In this document: piece after piece, positions 8,701-16,711 of the stretch
Layout of the letters: each line of letters opens with the position of its first letter
How positions within the stretch are numbered: the first letter of the stretch is position 1
Assembly (NCBI GenBank): GCA_030374735.1
Contig: JASCIV010000551.1
Span: 1 to 16,975, forward strand
Origin: Gracilaria caudata
Lineage: Eukaryota > Rhodophyta > Florideophyceae > Gracilariales > Gracilariaceae
Direction: 5' to 3'
Length of the DNA: 16,975 nt
Notes under the pieces: model-generated
Database searches by the model: none
Told to the model about the DNA's origin: nothing
Seen by the model: only the letters and a program-made list of their open reading frames with translations
Made by a program: the position numbers and the translations under genes

Positions 8701-10535
8701 TTTTGTTGCGATGAAACGTCATGGTATAAAGCTGACCACGCATCTTGTCTTCGTTGGCAATCAAATGAATACAGACGTACTGAACTGCCGACAATGCCGA
8801 ATCCAAGGGGAAGCCCTTGGCATAATGCTAGAAAATACATGAACGCATCCTTGTTCTTATTGTTGAGCACAGTACCTTGCTCAAACCCCGCCTGTCTCAT
8901 CAGCATCTCCTTTGACAACTCCCCAGACGTTTCTTTTTCTTCGAACACAATCGTTTCTGCAGCTTCGACTAGAAAGTGCCTGTCTCTCGTTGTGTATACC
9001 ATTCTACTGTTTGTGTGAACCATGAGCCCAAGAGTTATCAAGACATCAGAGTCTATTCCATTAACATGCCAAATATCATCTACAAGAAACAAGCATGATC
9101 TTTGACTAAACCATTTCGAAGCCTTCTCCGATGCCTCTGCAACAGATTTTAGGGTTCTTATCTCTTTTGCCAAGTTCGAACCACCTGTCCAATCAACAAT
9201 GGTTGCGATTCCTAGCACAATATTCGATAGTGCAGCATCACTTCCAAGCTCAATGTAAAGAATACCTTCACGAAACCTTTGCTTGACTTCATTGACATCA
9301 GCAAGTCCCCTCAAAGCGCAAGTCTTCCCAACCCCGCCTTTTCCAGTAGCTACCACAGATGCAATTCGGCTTCCACTGTTTCCTAAGACCGCAGCCCTTA
9401 GTTTTCCTTCACATGTGGTGGGCGAAGCATAATCTAGCGTTAATCTTGGTGGATTTGGAGGCACCATACTGCATGGAGTGTACACATCTATTTGTGCAGG
9501 TTGGTTGCATTCGGTTTCATGGCATTTGTCAGCCAATTGAGTAGGCTTGATTCCCAAGTGTCCGAGAATGCTGCTCTCAACGATTTGAATGAAGGATTCT
9601 CTGGTTGAGGCCATACTGAGGCGGTTGGAATTTGTCGCTCCGACGTCGTTTTCGATGCTCCAGAGAGTGGCGGCCATATTCAAGGCATGCTTGACGTCTT
9701 TGAGCGGTAATTCGTCGTCAAGTGCACGCTTAAATAGACCGTGGCGGAGAAAAAGATTGCTGTAACTATCAAAAATTGCAGGATCACGACACTGGCGGAT
9801 GGAGAAACGGTAGAAGACGGAGATAAGCATGGGTGGGGTTTCGTTGGTGGCCTTCGCATCGTCATAACGATGTACGAATGTTAGCAGCTCACGCATGGGC
9901 CAATATTTGGCTACAAACTCGGGACTCAGGATGAAGACGCCGACGGGGGCGGTTTTCATTGCGTGTTCCATGACCTCCAGGCAGTGCTCGCCTAGATGAA
10001 AGGATTCGTCGTCGAGAAAAACAGAGAGGCCATGCTGACGGAGGCGTTTCCACAATGGACGAGCGATAGTTTCTTTGTCTTCCCCGGCATGGCTTATGAA
10101 GACGCGAAAGTTTGTTGTTTGGGCTGAAGAAGCCTGGTGACGTATTGAAGAATGATGGGTTTCTGACATTTGCTGGAGAGTTCGCAATTTTGCGGATGTT
10201 GTTTGAGAGTAAAACCCATTGGGTGTGCCGCTGGGAATTTTCTTGGGCCAAAGTTGAGGTTTTAGGATAGATGGAGCAAACGTTGCGAAGAACCAGCTAG
10301 AAGTGCTTGAGCCAAACAAAGACCAGTGTAACTTATCTGTTGCAAAACCCGACGATGAGAGAATACGCACAACTCTGCAGGAACAAGGTGAGTTGTGTAA
10401 CAAAGCTGCAGAACGAATGGCATCTGACCTTTGACTCGCACCCAAACATGTGGAAGAGGCGCACTTGACGATTCGAGTCGCGTATCCTGTATAGTGTGAC
10501 AGAGCATGGTACTTTATCCCTTGTCGATTGGCCAT
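5730..10535 (-). CDS. TIR-NB-ARC-WD40 NLR-like STAND protein
   Basis: This is a single 1601-codon frame. Residues 1-122 are a basic, Ser-rich leader. A TIR domain (about 142-325) starts with FRVFISHAGED, followed by VFLDD and VFILSPEF..YWPMREL; this family signals by oligomerising and often cleaves NAD+. NB-ARC (about 372-720) has P-loop GKGGVGKT (398-405), Walker B CLFLVDDIW (481-489), RNBS-B RMVYTTRD (511-518), GLPL (574-577), and LHD (705-707) in the MHD position. A helical linker (720-990) follows, then about 12-14 WD40 blades (990-1601); those at 1320-1510 are the most regular (repeated GHT..V..SGS.DKTVRVWD). The architecture is Apaf-1-like with TIR in place of CARD. The likely role is an innate-immune or cell-death switch, with the propeller as sensor. 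The start could instead be Met123 (10169). No ligand can be inferred. Confidence 0.92.
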   Translation of the reverse strand: MANRQGIKYHALSHYTGYATRIVKCASSTCLGASQRSDAIRSAALLHNSPCSCRVVRILSSSGFATDKLHWSLFGSSTSSWFFATFAPSILKPQLWPKKIPSGTPNGFYSQTTSAKLRTLQQMSETHHSSIRHQASSAQTTNFRVFISHAGEDKETIARPLWKRLRQHGLSVFLDDESFHLGEHCLEVMEHAMKTAPVGVFILSPEFVAKYWPMRELLTFVHRYDDAKATNETPPMLISVFYRFSIRQCRDPAIFDSYSNLFLRHGLFKRALDDELPLKDVKHALNMAATLWSIENDVGATNSNRLSMASTRESFIQIVESSILGHLGIKPTQLADKCHETECNQPAQIDVYTPCSMVPPNPPRLTLDYASPTTCEGKLRAAVLGNSGSRIASVVATGKGGVGKTCALRGLADVNEVKQRFREGILYIELGSDAALSNIVLGIATIVDWTGGSNLAKEIRTLKSVAEASEKASKWFSQRSCLFLVDDIWHVNGIDSDVLITLGLMVHTNSRMVYTTRDRHFLVEAAETIVFEEKETSGELSKEMLMRQAGFEQGTVLNNKNKDAFMYFLALCQGLPLGFGIVGSSVRLYSFDCQRRQDAWSALYHDVSSQQKDLMVVKAGSYGKLSKIVDLSLQVLEKRCGHVKFWEWFRALTVLQKQQSVPIQMLQRLWDLDTLQEARDVVESFAEVSVVQMTRNDEGSISLRLHDLVLDIAVRKVTTESERREFFRTLIRNYIPSEKKNEKDDALISAMRSTGDCGPQLPELLKRILKSNGAHRESRSEGIKKLGRSQHESKREIEEAVEGATEKASICSESFNAWWNVENDGYIHHNLCRILQNAGEIDQLLWLLSQPQWIVKRLVKDGIISLEKDMDHGIAMSNDNNSQDKNRREHLQMIALAARLGALFVSNNPCNEEAWFQLHGRLLWHAKQNKFTHDFVQRMESCAPKPWLRASEGLLQQAGSSALEAIIVPGTVLATRVEPDAIWTLSADNANVLRVGRCDRSKGYQNYGNLKWSKKPTDVFLPHASFLPDQLRVATAHIGGRICLWNKHTGILEHMVAHVCPHHLGFINFVADGTKLACQLKDYSIQLWNTLNGKPVGVLLQGHTGWVKSVALSVDGSRILSGSADMTVRLWNAENGNDMSLGSWVRGPISWLRHVSLNADGSRIESGLRDKTVRVWDAHIGEVVMEPLRGHAGSISTVTMSEEGARIESGSYDWTVRVSNVESGDALKSAFLGNVKSVNYMEAKVRKTLLKICSGDLTSREWDVMQRADDQRERQENLSAVWCVGVGFDGTRILSGFRDGTIRFWNARDGNEVGKPLLGHTDWVRCVTMSGDGTLIVSCSDDKTIRVWDGQSGDPVGQPLRGHTRSVRCLAVNANSSRIVSGSNDKTVRIWDIPSDDIVGKTLSGHKAYVGCVAISPDGARVVSGSGDHTLRVWNAESGAAVCEPLQGHTAAVWCVVLNADGTRIVSGSMDKTVRVWDAESGAAIGEPLEGHTTRVESVAISADGSLIVSEDGEMLRLWVLNADGTVRGMRTSRKVAWQRIIDSLELTWSTRRWLPLKRRVCHFRNDGSVNVLGTCEKTVDNIRGGDVYFTEFFKSCQIVR

Positions 10536-11669
10536 GGAATAGCCTAATTTTGCCAGTTCTAAGACTGATGTAGCTCCTTGACTGCTAAGCTATTCTATGC
10601 CATTGTCAGTGCACTGAAAGACGATGCTTTTCTCTTTCATTTGCACCAAGTTTGATCACAAACGGACATATGGTCTCGAAGATATACTCGACAGAACTGT
10701 AGCCAAAAAAAACATATATGTCATATGTAATTTTCTGGAATAGCACCTCTTCCAATTGGAAGAGATGCTCTTTTATGTGCAAATTATACAGATTTTTGCA
10801 TTGCTGTGCGCTCTGGTTGCCTCAATTGTAAAGTCGTCTATAATGCACTACCAGTCAGAAGTATGTCATTCTTTCAAAAACACTATTTAGTAGAAATCAG
10901 GAAAGAACTCATCAATTGCAAATGCATGATATCTACGAAGAGCTAGAAGGTAAATGTAATAGATCTGTTTCAGTAAAAGTCTGGTATTGTTAATTAACAG
11001 CTTTTAAGTAAAAGGAAATTACATTTCCATCTTCAAAAGCTTATGTAATGCAATTAAGAAGCGCAAAGATTATACTCTCATGCAAAAACACAAACAAAGC
11101 TCAGAATGTCAAAAAGGCTTTTGTTTATATATAAACTTGATGCATATGATAAAAACATTACAAATACAGACTCGGAATCTGTGAACACAAGAGCACCAAA
11201 CTTTTGACTTTTTTATTTTGTATTTTGTATTAAAATTTTGTATCGCAAGCTACTTCCTATATACTGGAAGGTGCGGTAAATACTGCTTCTGGCGCATATC
11301 TGAGATGTTGCTAAATACAAAAATATAGTGCAAAAAACTTTACAGTAGACCTACGCAATTATATCTCACCTTCTCTTGTAAGTCACTGTTATTCATAAAA
11401 TACCTGGCTCTCTAGAGATGAGATAGATTTTGCTCTAACCTCCACAATTCCGAGATATCTATGGCTTTCGTAGATAACTATGCCAACTACCAAAGAGTCA
11501 AAAAACCCATCCTTTATGTAACTTTTCTGAAAGTCTACATCACACGCCAATAATATGCTATATTACATTTGGCGGTTAGAGCCCCTTTGTCTAGTAAGTT
11601 ACACATACCATATCTGCAATAAATGCCCAAAAGCCAGTACGCGCAGCTTCCAGATCACAAGAACGCACA
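10536..11669. other. AT-rich gene-free region
   Basis: I see no convincing gene. It should contain the promoter of the minus-strand NLR-like gene, but no clear TATA box stands out. It has several A/T tracts, short TATTTTG repeats (about 11214-11245), and a palindrome that is listed separately. Its composition contrasts strongly with the GC-rich 1-3.2 kb region. Confidence 0.5.
10742..10769. repeat. 28-bp near-perfect palindrome upstream of the NLR-like gene
   Basis: AGCACCTCTTCC / GGAAGAGATGCT around AATT has one mismatched pair. It lies about 210 bp upstream of the first possible start codon of the minus-strand gene. It could be a dimeric factor site or a leader hairpin. Confidence 0.6.
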
Positions 11670-11670
11670 G

Positions 11671-11691
11671 CAATCAACGCATTTGTGTGTT
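11671..11691 (+). promoter_or_regulatory. Upstream block shared with GST A (copy B)
   Basis: This exactly matches 3263-3283. It lies about 510 bp upstream of the GST B heat-shock element, versus 250 bp in copy A, so the order is kept while the spacing has changed. Confidence 0.5.
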
Positions 11692-12183
11692 TACGTTTTG
11701 CTTTGATGGCCTTTACGCAATGCCTTTCCACACTTCACAGCAGCTGCAAAAGCGATTGTACCTTATTCCACAGTCATAAATTGATGTTCAGGCGCACTTC
11801 ACCCCTTTGGAGTAGAAAATGTAACTGCTACTTCAGAGTATAAGCGAAGGGACAGGTTTTGCGTTGTTTTCTGCACGAGCTCATAGATTTAAAGGTTCTT
11901 TTTCTTCCATTGTTAAGAGAGACTATCGCACTGCACTTGCACTTTTGTCGCATTTGCTAAATCAGGATTTTGGTTGCTCTCCTTCTCCACTTGCTCACGT
12001 TCTGATCGCACAAACGTGTTTTTCACTGCTGGACTCCAGCAGGTGGATAGTGTAGACGACAAAAGCTCAAAACTTGATGTTACCAGTCCAAGAAACAACT
12101 TGTCCTAGAGGCTTTCATCAGAAAAGCCCTCTCTTTGAGCTCGACGACAGCCCTTTCTTCGCTATATTTTTCTGTCGGAGGGC

Positions 12184-12225
12184 TTCTAGAACATTCTGAA
12201 GTTTTAGAGCCGTTCTAGAAAGTAC
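12184..12225 (+). promoter_or_regulatory. Heat-shock elements upstream of GST B
   Basis: TTCTAGAACATTC (12184-12196) has three perfect alternating units. TTCTAGAA at 12213-12220 is a second element, followed by a one-mismatch third unit (TAC, 12223-12225). The arrangement parallels 3513-3556 upstream of GST A. The distance to the TATA box is about 680 bp. Confidence 0.65.
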
Positions 12226-12464
12226 GAATGAAAGAAAGAATGGCTTACGCAGCACAACACCGCAAGCAGTGCTTAAAAACGTTACACTTCCTCATAATAC
12301 ATCACATTGCCATACGGACGTATACGTGTGCAGATCCGTTTCTGACCTGGTTGGCGAAATGCTCGAGCGCGCTTCTTCTTCACCAGCAAGCAAGCTGTTC
12401 GGGCTGTCGGCTTGCTGCCATCGCACCGCGACGCGCTCCGTGGCAACAACACAGGACTAGTGCT

Positions 12465-12473
12465 AGCCAATCA
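12465..12473 (+). promoter_or_regulatory. CCAAT box upstream of GST B
   Basis: AGCCAATCA is identical to 3724-3732 and in the same relative order. Downstream, at 12539-12553, there is also a 15-bp perfect palindrome (GAACGAACTTCGTTC) directly after a CACGTG-containing segment. It is not seen in copy A. Confidence 0.4.
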
Positions 12474-12900
12474 TCTTTGAGAAGCTGCCGTACCACCTTG
12501 GTACATCTCGTTCATTGGCACGTTCCACCGCGGCACGTGAACGAACTTCGTTCAACGAAGGTGCGTTTTGTTCCGATAACCGCCGGTGATAGGCTGCATA
12601 GAATGCGCTTTACATTCTGTGTGCCCAATGAGATGAGTTGCCGGCACCCAAATGTGCGCCAATCTAAACTTTATCAAGGCGTTGCGTTGAGGTTCACAAC
12701 CAAGTCTAAAGTACAAAGTCTCTCTCTCTGTTCATAAACATACAGGCCTAATTCGGACTTAGTGCGGAAAAGGTCCAACATCATCTCCCTCGCGCGTTGG
12801 TCAAAAGTAGAAACTGCGATCTCATCCGCTGCATCACGGGTAGAGTTCACTCTGCCATTTGCTCATTTGAGATGACAACCCCTTCAACAGAACCACTCTG

Positions 12901-12907
12901 TATAAAG
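12901..12907 (+). promoter_or_regulatory. TATA box of GST B
   Basis: TATAAAG lies 89 bp before the ATG, giving an expected leader of about 60 nt. It corresponds to the TATA box of GST A. Confidence 0.6.
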
Positions 12908-12989
12908 AACACTCAAAACATTTCAAGTCCCTCTTGTTCCGTCATCGCAACCTGCTTCTGCACCAACGTCTGTCCCCCATTCCCGCACG

Positions 12990-13817
12990 ATGAAGATGCC
13001 TGAAATCAACCTCCTGGTCCTTCCCGGATCGCTCTTCTGCACAAAGGTCATGTGTGCCCTCAATCACCTTGGTCTGCCCTACACACTGACCTCAGTCCAG
13101 CTCTCCAAGTTGAAGAAGCAGCTCCCCGCTCCGCATCTCGTCCCCGTCATGGAGTACAACGACAAAGTGATTGCAGACAGCTCCGAAATCCTCAAATTCT
13201 TGCATCTTCACCACGCTGATTCCAACCGTCAGTTATACCCCGACGTCTCGGCCGGAGCCGCCAAGTATCGGTACTGGTCTTCTGTCGAGAAACTAGAAAA
13301 ATTCGCACACGATAGTCTCTCCATGTACTACTATTTCTTTGCAGCAGTATCTGAGTACGGCATTCAGAATGTGACCAAACCATACATGAAGCTCGTTTTG
13401 CCCAAATCACTGACGAAAGCAATGCCGTTTCTTCCGTCCTTAGCCTCCAGAGCGAATGCTTTTTCACTTCGTCGACGCGTCACTCCTCTGTTGGGAGCTG
13501 ATACCATTGCCACCGAAGAAATTGCCCAGGTAGGATTGCTTACTTCATTGAGGAGATTGGAAAAGTGCTTTGAAAACGACGAGCAACAGTATTTTTTCGC
13601 CACTGCTGGTCCTTCCGCCGCTGACTTTGGAATCTTTGCCGCTCTCAAGCGTTTGATGCATCCCATTCCGGAGTTATCCCCAGCGTTCGCGGCAGGTTAT
13701 CCCAACTGTCTTCGTGACGCTGGTGATCTGCGGAGGTTGCAGGCGTTTTTTGATCACATGAACGAAAAATATTACCGAGGAAAGATTGATTGGTCATGTG
13801 TTCCGCTCCGGTTATAA
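12990..13817 (+). CDS. Glutathione S-transferase-like protein, copy B
   Basis: This 275-residue intronless paralogue of the protein at 4215-5033 is roughly two-thirds identical by hand alignment, with one extra residue at the start and two near residue 92 (YRYWSS versus HWSS). All GST landmarks are kept: GSLFCTKVMCAL with candidate Ser14/Cys17, the VPVM cis-proline loop, IADS, and the C-domain N-cap SAAD. The most conserved stretches are the active-site loop, KLKKQLPAPHLVPVM, RRRV.PLLGADTIA and YRGKIDWS.VPL. Codon use is much less GC-rich than copy A, in line with its AT-richer surroundings. The start is supported by alignment and by the TATA box. The two genes may differ in substrate or in induction; nothing here tells which. 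Confidence 0.92.
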   Translation: MKMPEINLLVLPGSLFCTKVMCALNHLGLPYTLTSVQLSKLKKQLPAPHLVPVMEYNDKVIADSSEILKFLHLHHADSNRQLYPDVSAGAAKYRYWSSVEKLEKFAHDSLSMYYYFFAAVSEYGIQNVTKPYMKLVLPKSLTKAMPFLPSLASRANAFSLRRRVTPLLGADTIATEEIAQVGLLTSLRRLEKCFENDEQQYFFATAGPSAADFGIFAALKRLMHPIPELSPAFAAGYPNCLRDAGDLRRLQAFFDHMNEKYYRGKIDWSCVPLRL

Positions 13818-13909
13818 CACTATAAATAATGGCTAGGTGCTCGCAAAGAATGAGTGACCAACCGCTGACAAACCGAATGCGAATCGAGCCAAAATGTAAC
13901 CCAGTAGAA

Positions 13910-13930
13910 TCAGTTCAGCATCAAAACTGA
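13910..13930. repeat. Degenerate 3' hairpin after GST B
   Basis: TCAGTT and AACTGA form a 6-bp stem around 9 nt, in a segment that aligns with the region holding the perfect palindrome after GST A (shared AATCGAGCC..ATGTA.CCCA and CAGTT.AGCATCA). It appears to be the counterpart of 5109-5149, either decayed or before perfection. Confidence 0.4.
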
Positions 13931-14580
13931 AATGCCCAATCTAGTGATGTGCGTTGTCTTACGAGGCGTAAGAAACGACTGTAACTTTACTTTGAATAAG
14001 ATGAAACACTTTGAACAAATAATGTGTTGTTCCTGTTGTGTTTGACATAATATGCGTTTTCCTTGTAGAGATCTCCGCACCATCAAGGACCTGCGAACTC
14101 AGAAATACCTCTGTTGTACCGTCCCAATTTGTAGATGCGAGTAGAACTTGCAGCTGACGAAACGAGGAGAAGCGTCAGTCTCTCCGTGGCGCGTTGAGGT
14201 TGGAGAAACAAGTGTGAACGCAGAATGGCAATGATGCAAGAGAGCAGAAGCTGTATTGGAGTGCAACGCGGTTCCCAAGTTGGAGAATAAGGAATGAAAT
14301 TTGAACGCTTTTAGTTGAACCCAGGGAAGTGCGAAAAGAAATCTTTCAATACATTCCGGGATCACACTTGGACAGTGGATGAAATGCATTTACCATGTCG
14401 AAACAGAAGGCCCTGCAAAGTGGATGAGAAGGTATTTCATTTCAGCATGGGAGCAACATGCGCAAGTGACGATGTTCTCCGCTTCTTTTCGACCAAAACA
14501 TGGAGAAGATGCAACCGATATTGTGAAGGCACGTAACTTATTGAGAGAACTTTCTACCAAGGGTGCCTGGCATTCAACAG
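13931..14580. other. Intergenic region, possible tail of the broken propeller gene
   Basis: No secure gene. Overlapping frames of about 96 codons on each strand (14099-14389 minus, 14379-14672 plus) look mildly protein-like. The minus strand could extend the broken FG-GAP-like gene, but the repeat motif is not clear here. Confidence 0.3.
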
Positions 14581-15610
14581 CCTCGTCGGTATACCTTGTG
14601 ATGATTCATGTCCATCCAGACGTCGATGTCGAAATCGGCACGCTAGCGTGTCCTGCGGAATACGCGCCGTAGCAGTGACATCGTTGAAGCAACCGCCAAT
14701 GTGCTCCAGTCAGTCGCAAAAAGTGTCGCCGTGCACCCATTTCAGATCGCTTAACTGCTTCGGGTTCGGATCACGCGCAGATCAAAGTCACCGTCGTTAT
14801 CAAGGCCTACATCGAACCACGGCCACAGTACCCATTCGACCGATGCCGTGCGTGAATATCACGTTGGTGGCGTCTCTGAACTTCGACATGCCAGCCGCTT
14901 TGCAAAATAGTTGGCATGTAGTAGAACGCGACAATCTCCATGATGTCGTCATTGTCGACGCCAATAGGGGGATCCACAGAAATTGTGATGGAACAGAAAA
15001 CCTTTGGGCACACGGAATCTGTACTCAACAAACACGTTCTCGTAGCAAAAGCGAGAACGCCCACCTTTCCTTGGCGGCGCGTTCGTGAACAGGACATCTG
15101 GAAAGCCGGTGCGCGAGAACAAAAGGTCCATGAAAATGGCACTTCTGCGAGGACTATCGCTCTGGTGCATTGGAAGACGTCGGCTACAACGCGCTGAGGA
15201 TTGGCTTCGAACATATGCGGTGTGGAACGAGCACGCTCCTAGTTGCCACCGGGCGATTTGGTAAACCCGATGTTCTTAGAGCTGATGGATGCTGCGACGG
15301 GCCCAATGCCGTGATTGCGGCGCCATTTCTGTCACGTCGAACTCGTGAAACATCCGTTGCCCGCGTTGAAGAAAATCTCGGTGTAGCAATTGTGGTGTTG
15401 ACAGAAGAACAGATTGAGACGACCGTCAAACATGTTCTTCTCTTCCACGAGCGCATTGTATTTTGTACCTGTCCGTGGGAGCAGATTTGGTAGCGTGTCT
15501 GAGCTTCTGAAACTCGGCAACGGAGGTGGTAGTACCGATGGTAGCAATGGGCGCGGCTGCAAATGCGCTATCGTCCTCGAACAGCACGTTCCCCCAAAGC
15601 TCATGTCATC
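14581..15610 (-). pseudogene. Broken FG-GAP/VCBS-type beta-propeller gene (tentative)
   Basis: The minus strand carries a series of short coherent pieces in changing frames that resemble FG-GAP/VCBS repeats, whose hallmark is a calcium-binding D.D.DG..D loop plus an F.N.G.G.F strand. From 5' to 3': NVLFEDDSAFAAAP (about 15595), TEIFFNAGNGCFTSST (about 15380), VDNDDIMEIVAFYYMP (14959), NVIFTHGIGR followed by FDVGLDNDGDFDLRVI (14816), HIGGCFNDVTATARI, and DFDIDVWMD (about 14637). The phase changes several times and a stop interrupts the sixth piece, so no complete protein is made. Such proteins are usually secreted or membrane-anchored adhesion-like molecules; no signal peptide can be assigned here. 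The motif match was made by eye, so the family is uncertain. Confidence 0.4.
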
Positions 15611-16700
15611 CGACACCCGACGAACAGACAAAGCACACGGGCGGTGACAACATAAATGCGCGGTCGTTCAAAAGCGACAGTCTCGGCACTAAATGACGTC
15701 GTACACGCGCATACAATAGTCAGAAATACGCAGCATCATAAGCGCGGCCGTGAATGGAAGCGAATGTACGTGCAGAATGCGCTTATGCAGGGCGTCGTTC
15801 AGACACAGTGGGGGCGACGCGATAACACACTCCGCGATGTCGATGAGGCACAGCGACTTGTGAGCGGGTTGGGAGCGCGGTGTACGAGCAGCTCACGGGC
15901 TTGTGAAGCGGGAAAAGGGAAGCGAGCTGCGACGCGACATCACTCGCGTGGTGAGCGGCACCTTGTCCATGGGCTGGTCGGCAACGATGGCGGCGTGAGT
16001 TGGGGAGAGTGATGGGAAAATGTCTGCGGCGTGGCGGTGAAGGTGTGTGCGGGGAGCGAGCATGTTGACGGCAGCTTGGGTAGAGCAATGAGAGAAAAAA
16101 TAGAAGCGCTTGAGCTACTGAAGGTAGATCATCGCATGTTAGTACATGAATTGATGCTGCGGCTGTGCGGTGATGTGAGGGAGGTTGGGTCTGGAAGGCA
16201 TCATGCCGGACGAGCGCAATCTAAACCACGGCGAAGAGACGGGTTGTGACCGTGAACGATCATCGATACAAGGGTACAAGAGCACATGATGTCTCTCCTC
16301 GAGTCCTCAACGGCCATCGAATGCTTTTCTCACCCAAAACTTCATCGTACTTCTCAGTTGGGCTGGGTCCAATCCCAACTGTCCGACCAGAAAGGAACGG
16401 CGAATGCAAATTAGACATTCTGTTGTCAGCACGGAGCTTTGGAATTTGAACAGCGATGATGACAGCGTAGATACAATGCTGAATTCGACAGTCACAATTA
16501 GCATCGTACTCATTCCAAATGCAAAACAATGAAACATGAACCTCGTCGCCTTCCACGTCCGAGCGGATAGATGGTCATTGTGGGTCTTTCGCATCGTTCC
16601 GTCCAATAGTAGGACGTAGATAGTGCACTTGCACACGGTTCAGCTGCATTCTAATTATTATCAGCAGCTGTCGGAACCTCTCGCTCATCACGGCGTCACA
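15611..16700. other. Anonymous right-flank region
   Basis: Upstream of the broken propeller gene the minus strand has further open pieces (for example LIDIAECVIASPPLCLNDAL around 15845-15790) that could be earlier parts of the same gene. I recognise no family. No gene is supported in 16260-16700. Confidence 0.3.
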
Positions 16701-16711
16701 CGAAACAATTC

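Noticed and set aside
12228..12737. 169-codon plus frame upstream of GST B
   Set aside because: It overlaps the promoter interval that carries the heat-shock and CCAAT motifs shared with copy A, where no matching protein is encoded; no domain is visible.
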